Source of the DNA: Scleromatobacter sp964418745 | GTDB lineage: Bacteria; Pseudomonadota; Gammaproteobacteria; Burkholderiales; Burkholderiaceae_C | NCBI GenBank assembly: GCA_964418745.1 | Contig: CAYQMX010000006.1 | Coordinates: forward strand, 186,001-250,000 | Length of the DNA stretch: 64,000 nt | Reading direction: 5' to 3' | The notes under the pieces: model-generated | What the model saw: only the letters and a program-made list of their open reading frames with translations | The model's database searches: none | What the model was told of the DNA's origin: nothing | Part shown: piece after piece, positions 7,105 through 15,145 of the stretch | Layout: each line of letters begins with the position of its first letter | How positions within the stretch are numbered: the first letter of the stretch is position 1 | Position numbers and translations under genes: made by a program

Positions 7105-9588
7105 ATGACAACCACGATCAAGGATCGGATCAGCCTCCCGCCGGTGGAGGCAACAAGGACGAACATGACGTGCCACTTCTGCATCGTCGGATGCGGGTAC
7201 CACGTCTACAAGTGGGATGCCAATCGCGAAGGCGGACGTGCGCCCGGGCAGAACGCGCTGGGCCTCGACTTCACGAAGCAGTTGCCGCCGATGGCTGCCA
7301 TCCTCACGCCGGCCATGACGAACACGATCCACGATCGGTCGGGCAAGCGCTGGAACATCATGGTGGTTCCCGACAAGGCATGCAGCGTCAACAGCGGTCT
7401 ATCGTCGACTCGGGGCGGCAAGCTGGCCTCGTACATGTATTCGCGGGACGGCCTCGGCCGGGAGCGACTCAGGAGTCCGCGGATCAACATCGGCGACCAA
7501 TGGCTCGATACCAGTTGGGACGACGCTCTGGCGCTCTACGCAGGGCTGACCAAGAAGATCCTCGATGCGGACGGCCCGAGCGGGCTGGTCTACGACTGCT
7601 TCGACCACGGCGGCGCGGGCGGTGGCTTCGAGAACACCTGGGGCACCGGCAAGCTCATGTTCACGGCGCTCCAGACGCCGATGGTGCGCATCCACAACCG
7701 ACCCGCCTACAACTCTGAATGCCACGCCACGCGCGACATGGGCGTCGGAGAACTGAACAACAGCTACGAGGACGCGCAGGTTGCCGACGTCATCCTCGCC
7801 ACCGGGTGCAACCCGTACGAAACACAGACCAACTACTTCCTGAACCACTGGGTGCCCAACCTGAGCGGCAGCACGGTCGACAAGAAGAAGCATTGGTTCC
7901 CTGGAGAGACTGCCGAAGCCGCCAGGATCATCATCGTCGACCCGCGTCGCTCCGCGACAGTGGCGATCGCCGAGCAGGTGGCTGGCAAGGACAGGGTGTT
8001 GCACCTGGACATCGAGCCTGGCAGTGACACCGCACTGTTCAACACGCTGTTCACCCATGTCGTGGAGCAAGGGTGGCATGACAAGGCCTTCATCGCCGAA
8101 CACACGCGGGGCTTCGACGACGCCGTGAAGTCGAATCGCATGTCGCTGGAGGACGGCTCCAGGGCCACGGGCATCTCCGTGGACAAGCTCCGCCAAGCCG
8201 CCGAGTGGGCCTACAAGCCGAAAGCCAGCGGCCATCGGCCGCGCACGTTCCATCCCTACGAAAAGGGAATCATCTGGGGCAACGACAACTACGTCATCCA
8301 GAGCGCGCTTGTCAGCCTGGGTCTCGCAACGCACAACGTCGGACGTCGAGGTACCGGGGTATGTCGCATGGGGGGTCACCAGGAGGGTTACACGCGTCCG
8401 CCGTATCCGGGCGACACCAAGATCTACATCGACCAGGAGATCATCGCCGGCAAGGGGCTGATGTACACGCTTTGGGGGACCAACCCGTTCCAGACGTCGC
8501 TCAACGCTGAACAGCACCGAGTGGTTCTGCAGCGGCGCGCCGCGATCGTGAAGGATGCGATCGCCAAGGCCCGGGGCGCAACCACTGCCCAGCTGGTTGA
8601 CGTCGCCTACGACGCCTGCAAGAACAAGGGCGGGCTGTTTGTTGCGGCGATGAATCTGTACCCCACGACGATCTCCGAGACCGCCCACTTGATGCTTCCG
8701 GCGGCGCAACCGGGCGAGGTCAACCTCACTTCGATGAACGGCGAGCGTCGACTTCGCCTTTCGGAGAAGTTCATGGATGCACCGGGTTCGGCGAAGGCGG
8801 ACTGCTTGATCGCTGCCGACATTGCCAACACGCTCAAGGCGATGTACCGGCGCGAGGGCAGGGCCGACATGGCCAGGCGGTTCGACGGCTTTGAATGGAC
8901 GACCGAGGAGGATGCGTTCAACGATGGCTTCCGCCGGGCCGGGCGCCCCGGCGTCGGGCCGATTGACAGCCAGGGTGGAGATACCGGCTACATGGCCACC
9001 TACGCGTTGCTGCGCAAGGCCGGCAACAACGGTGTCCAGTTGCCCATCCGACGGGTCGATGGCGACAAGCTGATCGGCACCGAAATGATCTATGCCGACG
9101 GCAAGTTCAGTACCAAGGATGGCCGGGCAGAGTTCAAGCCCGCTCCCTGGAACGGGCTGCCCAAGCCGGTCGCCGAGCAGAAGGCGAAGCACAACTTCTG
9201 GATCAACAACGGGCGCGCCAACGAAGTGTGGCAAACCGCCTACCACGACCAGTACAACCCCTTCGTCATGGGTCGCTACCCGTCGGCGTTCATTGAGATG
9301 AATCCCGACGACGCGGGCAAGCTCGGCGTGAAGGGCGGAGACGTCGTGGAGATTTGGAACGACTACGGCAACACCTACGCGATGGCCTATCCCTCCAAGG
9401 CGATAAAGGCGAACCAGACCTTCATGCTGTTCGGCTACATCAAGGGTGTCGCTGGCGACGTCACGACTTCCTGGGTCGATCGCAACGTTGTGCCCTACTA
9501 CAAGGGTACCTGGGGCAGCATCCGTCGAGTCGGAAGCGTCGAGGAATGGCAGGCCACCGTCAGCTTCAAGGATCGGCGGTTCGCTTGA
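7105..9588 (+). CDS. aioA: Arsenite oxidase large subunit, molybdopterin protein
   Basis: Catalytic subunit of 827 residues that oxidises arsenite to arsenate at a bis-molybdopterin guanine dinucleotide centre. The N-terminal motif Cys23-x2-Cys26-x3-Cys30 is followed by the family stretch VNSGLSSTRGGK near residue 100, where Ser replaces the fourth cysteine, so a [3Fe-4S] cluster is expected. The C-terminal molydopterin dinucleotide-binding domain contains WINNGRANEVWQTAYHDQ and NPFVMGRYP. Length matches known AioA. GAGGAG lies just before the ATG. No cytochrome c gene follows directly; moaA does. Confidence 0.96.
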   Translation: MTTTIKDRISLPPVEATRTNMTCHFCIVGCGYHVYKWDANREGGRAPGQNALGLDFTKQLPPMAAILTPAMTNTIHDRSGKRWNIMVVPDKACSVNSGLSSTRGGKLASYMYSRDGLGRERLRSPRINIGDQWLDTSWDDALALYAGLTKKILDADGPSGLVYDCFDHGGAGGGFENTWGTGKLMFTALQTPMVRIHNRPAYNSECHATRDMGVGELNNSYEDAQVADVILATGCNPYETQTNYFLNHWVPNLSGSTVDKKKHWFPGETAEAARIIIVDPRRSATVAIAEQVAGKDRVLHLDIEPGSDTALFNTLFTHVVEQGWHDKAFIAEHTRGFDDAVKSNRMSLEDGSRATGISVDKLRQAAEWAYKPKASGHRPRTFHPYEKGIIWGNDNYVIQSALVSLGLATHNVGRRGTGVCRMGGHQEGYTRPPYPGDTKIYIDQEIIAGKGLMYTLWGTNPFQTSLNAEQHRVVLQRRAAIVKDAIAKARGATTAQLVDVAYDACKNKGGLFVAAMNLYPTTISETAHLMLPAAQPGEVNLTSMNGERRLRLSEKFMDAPGSAKADCLIAADIANTLKAMYRREGRADMARRFDGFEWTTEEDAFNDGFRRAGRPGVGPIDSQGGDTGYMATYALLRKAGNNGVQLPIRRVDGDKLIGTEMIYADGKFSTKDGRAEFKPAPWNGLPKPVAEQKAKHNFWINNGRANEVWQTAYHDQYNPFVMGRYPSAFIEMNPDDAGKLGVKGGDVVEIWNDYGNTYAMAYPSKAIKANQTFMLFGYIKGVAGDVTTSWVDRNVVPYYKGTWGSIRRVGSVEEWQATVSFKDRRFA

Positions 9589-9718
9589 TCGTGGTCCACC
9601 GTCGGTCAGCGCCCGACCATTTCTGTTCGGCTGAAGGAAGGCAGCCCGGGTTGCCGAACCTGTGTTCAAAGCAAGTGCCGTTGTGTGCAACGTCCTTGAC
9701 GAAAGTCCGAAGGCGCGC

Positions 9719-10855
9719 GTGAAGACCTTCCCAATCCGCGACCTTCGACGTGCCGTTCCTCAAGCGACCATCGCCTCCTCCAGCAATGCGCTCCTTCCCG
9801 GTCAGGATCGAATCGACGAGCGCGGCCGTTCTCTCAGGGATCTGCGAATCTCTGTCACGGATCGATGCAACTTTCGTTGCGGCTACTGCATGCCCAAGGA
9901 GGTTTTCGACAACGGCCATGAATTCCTCTCCCCGTCGGCGTTGCTAAGCTTCAAGGAGATCACACGCACCGCACGCGTGTTTGTCGGCGCCGGCGTTCGC
10001 AAGCTGCGGCTCACTGGTGGTGAGCCTTTGGTGCGCAAGAACGTGGAGCAACTCGTCGAGATGCTGGCCGAACTTCGTACCCCCACGGGCGAGCCGCTGG
10101 ACTTGACGCTCACCACCAACGGTTCCATCCTGGCACGCAAGGCCAAGGCACTCAAGGCGGCCGGACTCACACGCCTCAGCGTGAGCCTGGATGCAATCGA
10201 TGACCGCGTCTTCCGGTCGATGAACGATGTTGGCGTCGGCGTCGAAGACGTTCTGGCGGGCATCGACGCCGCGATCTCCGAAGGCTTCGAGCCCGTCAAG
10301 GTCAACATGGTCGTCAAGAGGGGCGCCAATGATGAGCAGATCGTCCCGCTGACGCGCGCATTGCATCGACGTTACGGTCGTGCGGTCGTCCTTCGGTTCA
10401 TTGAGTTCATGGACGTCGGATCGACGAATGGCTGGCGACTCGACGACGTCCTGCCGTCGCGATCGGTGCTGGAACGCTTGGAAAAGATGGGAACGCTCGC
10501 GCGCCTGCCCGCCGTCACCGATGGCGAGACGGCTGTGCGCTATGAATTCATGGGCACCGGCCAGGAAATCGGCCTGATATCCAGCGTAACCAACGCCTTC
10601 TGCGGAGATTGCACGCGTGCTCGTCTGTCAACCGACGGACAACTCTACCTTTGCCTGTTTGCGAGTCACGGTCACGACCTTCGTTCGCTGCTGCGCGGCG
10701 GCGCGAGCGACGAGGAGCTCGCTGCGTTCCTTGACGGCATCTGGGCAGCACGAAGCGACCGGTACTCTGAACTCCGTCGCCCCAGGATCCTTGGCCGAGA
10801 CGAGAGGGCGGTCGCCGCCGATCGTCGCGTCGAGATGCACTTCATCGGCGGCTAG
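9719..10855 (+). CDS. moaA: GTP 3',8-cyclase MoaA (molybdopterin synthesis)
   Basis: A radical SAM enzyme for the first step of molybdopterin synthesis, 378 residues from this start. SAM-cluster cysteines are in CNFRCGYC (Cys50, 54, 57); the second cluster motif is CGDCTRARLSTDGQLYLC; the protein ends in the functionally needed Gly-Gly. GTG at 9719 is chosen because GAAGG lies 5-9 nt upstream; GTG 9662 would add 19 residues. It follows aioA by 130 bp in the same direction, so it probably serves as a dedicated extra copy to supply cofactor to AioA. Confidence 0.9.
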   Translation: MKTFPIRDLRRAVPQATIASSSNALLPGQDRIDERGRSLRDLRISVTDRCNFRCGYCMPKEVFDNGHEFLSPSALLSFKEITRTARVFVGAGVRKLRLTGGEPLVRKNVEQLVEMLAELRTPTGEPLDLTLTTNGSILARKAKALKAAGLTRLSVSLDAIDDRVFRSMNDVGVGVEDVLAGIDAAISEGFEPVKVNMVVKRGANDEQIVPLTRALHRRYGRAVVLRFIEFMDVGSTNGWRLDDVLPSRSVLERLEKMGTLARLPAVTDGETAVRYEFMGTGQEIGLISSVTNAFCGDCTRARLSTDGQLYLCLFASHGHDLRSLLRGGASDEELAAFLDGIWAARSDRYSELRRPRILGRDERAVAADRRVEMHFIGG

Positions 10856-11000
10856 CTGATTGGCTCCCCGGCTCTCGCTGCAACGGGCGACCAGGTACGG
10901 GGCGGCGTCACGCGGAGGGGAGTGTCGTCGGCGCTTCCTTGACGTCGCCCCAGCCGCGAGCCGATCGAACAGGTCGAGTCGACCTTGCAGAGATCTGGAA

Positions 11001-11756
11001 TCAGCTTGCGGCGCGGTGGATCTCTGAGTCAATCGGCTGCCGACCGCATTCAGTCGTCTCGGAGGCCGTGTCGCCCGAGGCATCGATGACATTCGAACGG
11101 CGTGCCCGGTGAGTCGGCGCCTCGAGTGCCAGGTGAATGGCGGCGCCGATGGCGGTGCCGGCAAATTCTGCGAGCATGAAGCCGGGCGCGCTGATTGGTG
11201 CGATGCCGGCAAAGCTGTCGCTGAACAAACGTCCAAGAACTGCGGCAGGGTTGGCGAACGAGGTCGAGGACGTGAACCAGTAGGCCGCACCAATGTAGGC
11301 GGCAACCATGGAGGACGCCCGGCCTGCAGGCGCGCGAAGGATAACCAGTAGCAGGCCGGCAGTGGCCACTGCCTCTGCGATCCATTGGCCTGAACCGCCG
11401 CGCACCTTGGTCGAGAACTGCAAGATCGGTAGACCGAACATCAGATGCGCGAGCCATGCACCCAGCATCGCACCCGTCAACTGGGCGGCAACGTAGGCAA
11501 CGAACGAGGCCTTCGGTAGCTCCCGTCGAAACATCATCACGGCGCTGACGGCGGGATTGAAATGCGCGCCGCTGACCGGACCGAAGACCTCGATCAAGAC
11601 GTACAGGCCGCCCACGGTAGCCAGCGTGTTCGCAATCAGCGCGATGGCAACATTGCCACCCGAAAGGCGCTCGCCCATGATGCCCGAGCCGATCACCACG
11701 GCAAGCAGCAGGGCGGTTCCCAGCGCTTCGGCAGCAAGTTTGCGGTGCAGGTCCAC
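11001..11756 (-). CDS. MIP-family channel, arsenic-operon aquaglyceroporin type
   Basis: A membrane channel of 251 residues with six helices and two NPA half-helices, HFNPAV (about residue 66) and SFANPAAVLGR (about 168). In ars operons such proteins (AqpS type) let arsenite flow out down its gradient after ArsC reduces arsenate. The GTG start is one base after the arsC stop (TGA-G-GTG), so the two are surely co-translated. The C-terminal 35 residues are polar and unlike the core. No ArsB or Acr3 pump is present in this window. Confidence 0.88.
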   Translation of the reverse strand: MDLHRKLAAEALGTALLLAVVIGSGIMGERLSGGNVAIALIANTLATVGGLYVLIEVFGPVSGAHFNPAVSAVMMFRRELPKASFVAYVAAQLTGAMLGAWLAHLMFGLPILQFSTKVRGGSGQWIAEAVATAGLLLVILRAPAGRASSMVAAYIGAAYWFTSSTSFANPAAVLGRLFSDSFAGIAPISAPGFMLAEFAGTAIGAAIHLALEAPTHRARRSNVIDASGDTASETTECGRQPIDSEIHRAAS

Positions 11757-11757
11757 C

Positions 11758-12264
11758 TCAGCGCTTTCCGATCTCGGCCAGCGCGTGACGCAACTCGGGC
11801 TGGGTCATCGAGTCCAGTGGCAATTGCAGCAGTTGCAGCATCCGAAAGCCGATCGCCTGACGCGTCAACTCGAACGCGCGGCGCTTGCCTTCGTCGCCTC
11901 CTTCTGCGTTCGACGGATCGGGGTAGCCCCAGTGCACCTTCACCGGTTGCCCCCCTGTACCCCCAAAGAAGACGGGGCACTGCTCCGCCGCCGCGCTGTC
12001 GCATACCGTGATGACGACCGAGAGCGGAGGTGCACCGTCAATACTGAACTCGTCCCAGCTCTTGCTTCGGTACGAGGCCGTGTCGATGCCGGCATTGCGC
12101 AGTGCTTCGAGTGCGAAGGGATTGATGCGGCCGCTCGGAGTGCTGCCTGCGCTGTGCGCCCTCACCTCCTTGCCGAGCTTCGTTGCCCAGTATTCGAGCA
12201 TGCCTTCAGCGAGTACGCTTCGGGCGGAGTTGTGAGTGCAGAGGATGAGGACGTGGGTAGTCAT
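11758..12264 (-). CDS. arsC: Arsenate reductase, low-molecular-weight phosphatase fold
   Basis: Cytoplasmic arsenate reductase of 168 residues. The P-loop CTHNSARS (Cys9) starts the protein, and the redox pair Cys88 and Cys96 lies in VCDSAAAEQC, as in thioredoxin-coupled ArsC. The phosphatase-fold Asp is in WGYPDPS. It is the second intact gene of the minus-strand ars operon, between the arsC relic and the channel gene. Its arsenite product would leave through the channel. Confidence 0.92.
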   Translation of the reverse strand: MTTHVLILCTHNSARSVLAEGMLEYWATKLGKEVRAHSAGSTPSGRINPFALEALRNAGIDTASYRSKSWDEFSIDGAPPLSVVITVCDSAAAEQCPVFFGGTGGQPVKVHWGYPDPSNAEGGDEGKRRAFELTRQAIGFRMLQLLQLPLDSMTQPELRHALAEIGKR

Positions 12265-12280
12265 GGTCTTGGGCAGAGGC

Positions 12281-12703
12281 TCAGGATTGCTGGCCGATCG
12301 AGTGGGCCGCAGCCTGCAGGGATATCCTGTCGGTGGATGGCAACGGCAGCGCCATCATCGACTCGACTCGATGCGACGCTTGAGCAGGATTGCCGTGTCG
12401 AGAAGAGCTTGGCGACCGGCGACTTTGGGTTCGAGAACCGCTGGGTCGGGCATGCCCCAATGCGCTGTGACAGGTTGGCCCAGGCCAGGCCGGGCAGGTT
12501 TCTCCCGCGGCCTTGTCACGGGCGGTGAAGGCGAAATCCATCCGTTGAGCCTCAGGGGTAGCGAATTCTTCCCAACCCTTGCTGCGGCAGCCGGCCGTCG
12601 GCAGTGCCACGTGTGCGAGCGTTTCGAGCGCCAATGGGTTCACGACGCCAATTGCCTGGCTTGCAGCAGAAAAGGCCTGGAAGCGCTCCACTGGGAACCC
12701 CCG
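12281..12703 (-). pseudogene. Decayed second arsC
   Basis: Translation in this frame reads GVVNPLALETLA, CRSKGWEEF and AAGETCPAWPG, clearly the middle of another ArsC. The N-terminal P-loop with the catalytic Cys is missing; the relic begins directly after the arsR stop. A one-base insertion in CCC (12479-12481) throws the frame so that HWGMPDPAVLEPKVAG is read in a neighbouring frame, and a 5-nt tandem duplication (GACTCGACTC, 12361-12370) restores it for the C-terminal MMALPLPSTDR. It is unlikely to be active. It is more divergent from the intact arsC than a recent duplicate would be. Confidence 0.85.
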
Positions 12704-13030
12704 TCAGAATTTGCAGGATGTCGCTGACGCGGGCAGGCAGGCCTCACCCTGGCAGCAATTGGCGGTGAGATAGTCGATCAGCGAATTCATGTGCTGAAAC
12801 GAAGCCCGGTAGATCAAGTTCCGCCCCTGACGCTCCTGCGTGACGAGGCCAGCGTTCGTCAATTCCTTCAAGTGGAAGGACAAAGTCGCCGCCGGCACGT
12901 CCAGATGCTCCGCCATCGTGCCGGGCGTGATGCCTTGCTGACCGACCACCACCAGGGCACGGAACACCTCAAGGCGCAGGTCATGGGCAAGGGCAGCGAG
13001 GGAGCGAATGATCTCTTTATTTTCCATCAT
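12704..13030 (-). CDS. arsR: ArsR-family arsenic-responsive repressor
   Basis: A 108-residue winged-helix repressor that heads the minus-strand ars operon. The DNA-reading segment is PAATLSFHLKELTNAGLV. The C-terminus carries NCCQGEAC, a vicinal Cys pair plus a third Cys five positions on, close to the As(III) site of Acidithiobacillus-type ArsR. The frame stays open far upstream into a transposase relic, but ATG at 13030 (or 13027) fits the family's length. The start codons lie inside a 24-bp near-perfect palindrome, so it should repress itself. Confidence 0.88.
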   Translation of the reverse strand: MMENKEIIRSLAALAHDLRLEVFRALVVVGQQGITPGTMAEHLDVPAATLSFHLKELTNAGLVTQERQGRNLIYRASFQHMNSLIDYLTANCCQGEACLPASATSCKF

Positions 13031-13049
13031 TTGACTATAGTCGAATGAT
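13026..13049. promoter_or_regulatory. ArsR operator palindrome over the arsR start
   Basis: The two arms ATCATT (13026-13031) and AATGAT (13044-13049) flank GACTATAGTC (13033-13042), itself a perfect palindrome. Only one base pair (13032/13043) breaks the 24-bp symmetry. It covers the arsR start codons, so a bound repressor would block both initiation and transcription of arsR-arsC-channel. Confidence 0.7.
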
Positions 13050-13186
13050 TGATCTTTGCAAGTCATGCTTCGGGGCAGCATCCAGCGGTTCTCAGCCTGA
13101 ACTGCGAAAGGCTCCGCCGGGCAAGCGTGTAGCCTGGGTGATTGCCGAGCGAGCGTCGCGAGGCCCACTGCATCATTCCAGGATCG

Positions 13187-13432
13187 ACCCTGGAGGATGG
13201 CGTCGAGATCGATGGGCTGGTCTCTGTCGCGAAAGGTGTAGCGCCCGTTCAGGTGGGTGTGCTGCCAGGCGACCGGCGGCGTCGACGTGACGAGCGCGAG
13301 CGCTTTCTCGTTACCACTGGCCGCGCATTCAGTCAGCAGCCGCGAGAGGAACGCCGAGTTGTAGAACGCGGTCGCGTTCGCCATCAGCCTCCGCCAAATC
13401 GTTGAATCGGCAGCTTGGTCGAGTTCAGACAG
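13187..13432 (-). pseudogene. Tn3-family transposase C-terminal relic
   Basis: In the minus-strand frame that runs into arsR, about 80 residues read like the end of a Tn3-type TnpA: ANATAFYNSAFLSRLLTE, then PPVAWQHTHLNGRYTF and QPIDLDAILQG. No upstream part of the transposase, no resolvase and no clear 38-bp end are seen. The match then breaks off before the arsR operator. The stretch 13050-13186 and 13433-13696 holds no other gene. It marks an old transposon insertion or deletion beside arsR. Confidence 0.6.
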
Positions 13433-13448
13433 TGCTGACACCCGAAAA

Positions 13449-13492
13449 CCGCCCTCACGGCGGAAAAAAGAGACCCGGCGCGAGGCCGGGTC
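13449..13492 (-). terminator. Two tandem terminators on the minus strand
   Basis: The outer hairpin is GACCCGGC (13472-13479), 5-nt loop, GCCGGGTC (13485-13492), followed on the minus strand by TCTCTTTTTT. The second is CCGCC (13449-13453), 5-nt loop, GGCGG (13459-13463), followed by TTTT. Both would stop leftward transcripts, yet no minus-strand gene lies immediately upstream. They may be left over from the transposon or a deleted gene. Confidence 0.7.
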
Positions 13493-13546
13493 GAGACCGA
13501 CAGTCAGGGAGGAAGTAAGGCGCTGCCGGGGATCGAAGTATAGCAT

Positions 13547-13568
13547 ATGTGCTAAATGCACATTTAGC
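13547..13568. promoter_or_regulatory. Two overlapping palindromes upstream of the b561 operon
   Basis: ATGTGC-TAAAT-GCACAT (13547-13563) and GCTAAATG-CA-CATTTAGC (13551-13568) are both perfect in their arms and share most of their bases. The element is AT-rich in a GC-rich setting and lies 4 bp upstream of the first OmpR-type box. A second regulator site is likely; which protein binds it is unknown. Confidence 0.5.
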
Positions 13569-13572
13569 GAGT

Positions 13573-13589
13573 GATAAGAAAACCATAAG
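13573..13589 (+). promoter_or_regulatory. OmpR-family box 1 (b561/regulator/kinase operon)
   Basis: GATAAG-AAAAC-CATAAG is a 6-5-6 direct repeat, the layout bound by PmrA/QseB-type regulators. Ten bases further on is AAAGAT (13600-13605), where the other two boxes have TAACAT. It lies 108 bp before the b561 ATG and suggests autoregulation by the response regulator encoded in this operon. Confidence 0.5.
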
Positions 13590-13611
13590 GTGGCCGCGCA
13601 AAGATGTGCTT

Positions 13612-13634
13612 CAAGCAAGCAAGCAAGCAAGCAA
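13612..13634 (+). repeat. CAAG tetranucleotide repeat
   Basis: Nearly six copies of CAAG run in tandem in the leader of the b561 gene, 62 bp before its ATG. Such tracts can change length by slippage; an effect on leader spacing is possible. Confidence 0.8.
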
Positions 13635-13696
13635 CCCACCCACTCGCATGAGACTGCGTGCATCGCCGATGCGCCAGCCATGACAAGGAGGACTCC

Positions 13697-14434
13697 ATGA
13701 ATGTCTCGTCAACGTCCCCGACAGGCGCGTCCGCCGAACCTGAAGACACGAACGCGATCGCCGCGCCGGTCCTCGTCTGGGACGCGCCCCTGCGCGTCTT
13801 CCACTGGCTGATGGCAGCGACGTTCGTCGGTGCCTACCTCACCGCGGAGGACGAGTCGTGGCGCACCGTGCACGTCACGCTCGGCTACACGATGGCGGGC
13901 CTGGTGGCCTTCCGCATCGTCTGGGGAGTGATCGGCCCGCGTTGGGCGCGCTTCTCGAGTTTCGTCCGCGGCCCCGCCGCGGTGGCGCGCTACGTGCGCA
14001 GCCTTCTGCGAGGGACGCCCGAGCACCACACCGGGCACAACCCCGCGGGGGCGTTGGCCATCGTGGCCATGCTGGGCCTGGCCTGGATCGTCGCGACCAC
14101 CGGCTGGCTGGTGTACAACAGCGCGATCGGGGAGCGGCTCGAAGAGTCGCACGAGCTGGCGGCCAACCTGATGCTGGCCGTCGTCGTGCTGCACCTCGCG
14201 GGTGTGCTGCTGGGAACCTGGCTGCATCGCGAGAACCTCGCGAAGACCATGGTCACCGGAGTCCGGTCTGCGAAGCCGACCGACGGAATCCGCAGTTCGC
14301 GAAGAGGCATTGCCGCGTTGATGATCGTCGCCGTCCTGGCCTTCTGGGCGTTCCAGTGGCAGGCATCGCCCTCGCACCCCGGCGCGGTGCCGGGGTCGCA
14401 CCACGGCGACCGGGATCATGATGACGATGATTGA
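13697..14434 (+). CDS. Cytochrome b561-family protein with acidic/His tail
   Basis: A 245-residue inner-membrane diheme b cytochrome. It opens with VWDAPLRVFHWLMAATFVGA, the usual first helix with heme-ligand His; HVTLGY, GHNPAG and VLHLAGVLLGTWLHRENL complete the four-helix pattern of the Ni/Fe-hydrogenase b-type subunit group. ATG 13697 follows AAGGAGG (13685-13691). After a fifth hydrophobic segment the protein ends SHHGDRDHDDDD, a possible metal-binding tail. It heads an operon with a two-component system and is a paralogue of the b part of the fusion at 17916. Confidence 0.86.
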   Translation: MNVSSTSPTGASAEPEDTNAIAAPVLVWDAPLRVFHWLMAATFVGAYLTAEDESWRTVHVTLGYTMAGLVAFRIVWGVIGPRWARFSSFVRGPAAVARYVRSLLRGTPEHHTGHNPAGALAIVAMLGLAWIVATTGWLVYNSAIGERLEESHELAANLMLAVVVLHLAGVLLGTWLHRENLAKTMVTGVRSAKPTDGIRSSRRGIAALMIVAVLAFWAFQWQASPSHPGAVPGSHHGDRDHDDDD

Positions 14435-14473
14435 ACCCGGACCGGTTCACACCTGTCCTATCGGAGTTCCCTG

Positions 14474-15145
14474 ATGCGCATCCTGCTTGCAGAAGACGAT
14501 CCGTTGCTGGGCGACGGCTTGCGTGCCCGCCTGCGACAACTCGGATTCCTGGTCGACTGGGTCAAGGACGGCGAGGCGGCCGAGCGCGAATTGCAGACGG
14601 AGATCTACGCGGCGGCCATCCTGGACCTGGGCCTGCCGCTGAAGGACGGCATGGCCGTGCTCGCGGCCATCCGACATTCCGGGATCGCCCTGCCCGTGCT
14701 GATCCTGACGGCCCGTGACGGCGTCGCGGATCGGATCCAGGGCCTGGACATCGGGGCAGACGACTACGTGGTCAAGCCGGTCGACCTGGACGAACTGGCC
14801 GCCCGCCTGCGCGCCCTGATCCGACGCTCGCACGGCCTGGCGACCGTTCGCCTGACCGTTGGCGACGTGCAGCTCGACCCGACGGCGCATCTCGTCGAAC
14901 AGGGCGGAGAACCGGTCGCGATGAGTTCGCGCGAATTCGACGTGCTGCACGCACTGATGCTCAATGCCGGCCGCGTCCTGTCGCGGGAGCAACTCGAATG
15001 GCACGTCTACGGCTGGGGGCAGGAGGTCGAGAGCAATGCGGTCGAGGTGCATGTCCATCATCTGCGCCGCAAGCTCGGCAGCCAGTTCATCAAGACCGTG
15101 CGCGGCGTGGGCTACACGGTTCGCGGCGTGCAGCTCCAGCCATGA
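14474..15145 (+). CDS. OmpR/QseB-type response regulator
   Basis: A transcription factor of 223 residues. The receiver domain (1-115) has the acidic pair EDD at 7-9, the phospho-acceptor Asp51 (AAILDLGLPL) and the VVKPVD lysine. The C-terminal winged helix contains SSREFDVLHALMLNAGRVLSR and ends VRGVGYTVRG, typical of the PmrA/QseB/TctD branch. Its stop overlaps the kinase start (ATGA). The boxes at 13573, 16891 and 19338 have the spacing such a protein binds. Confidence 0.92.
   Translation: MRILLAEDDPLLGDGLRARLRQLGFLVDWVKDGEAAERELQTEIYAAAILDLGLPLKDGMAVLAAIRHSGIALPVLILTARDGVADRIQGLDIGADDYVVKPVDLDELAARLRALIRRSHGLATVRLTVGDVQLDPTAHLVEQGGEPVAMSSREFDVLHALMLNAGRVLSREQLEWHVYGWGQEVESNAVEVHVHHLRRKLGSQFIKTVRGVGYTVRGVQLQP

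Noticed and set aside
7399..9690. A 763-codon minus-strand frame opposite aioA
   Set aside because: It is a shadow of aioA with no protein-family features.
12704..13681. A single 325-residue protein fusing a transposase-like segment to ArsR
   Set aside because: The ArsR part has its own start over an operator palindrome, and the upstream part contains terminators and a decayed transposase end.
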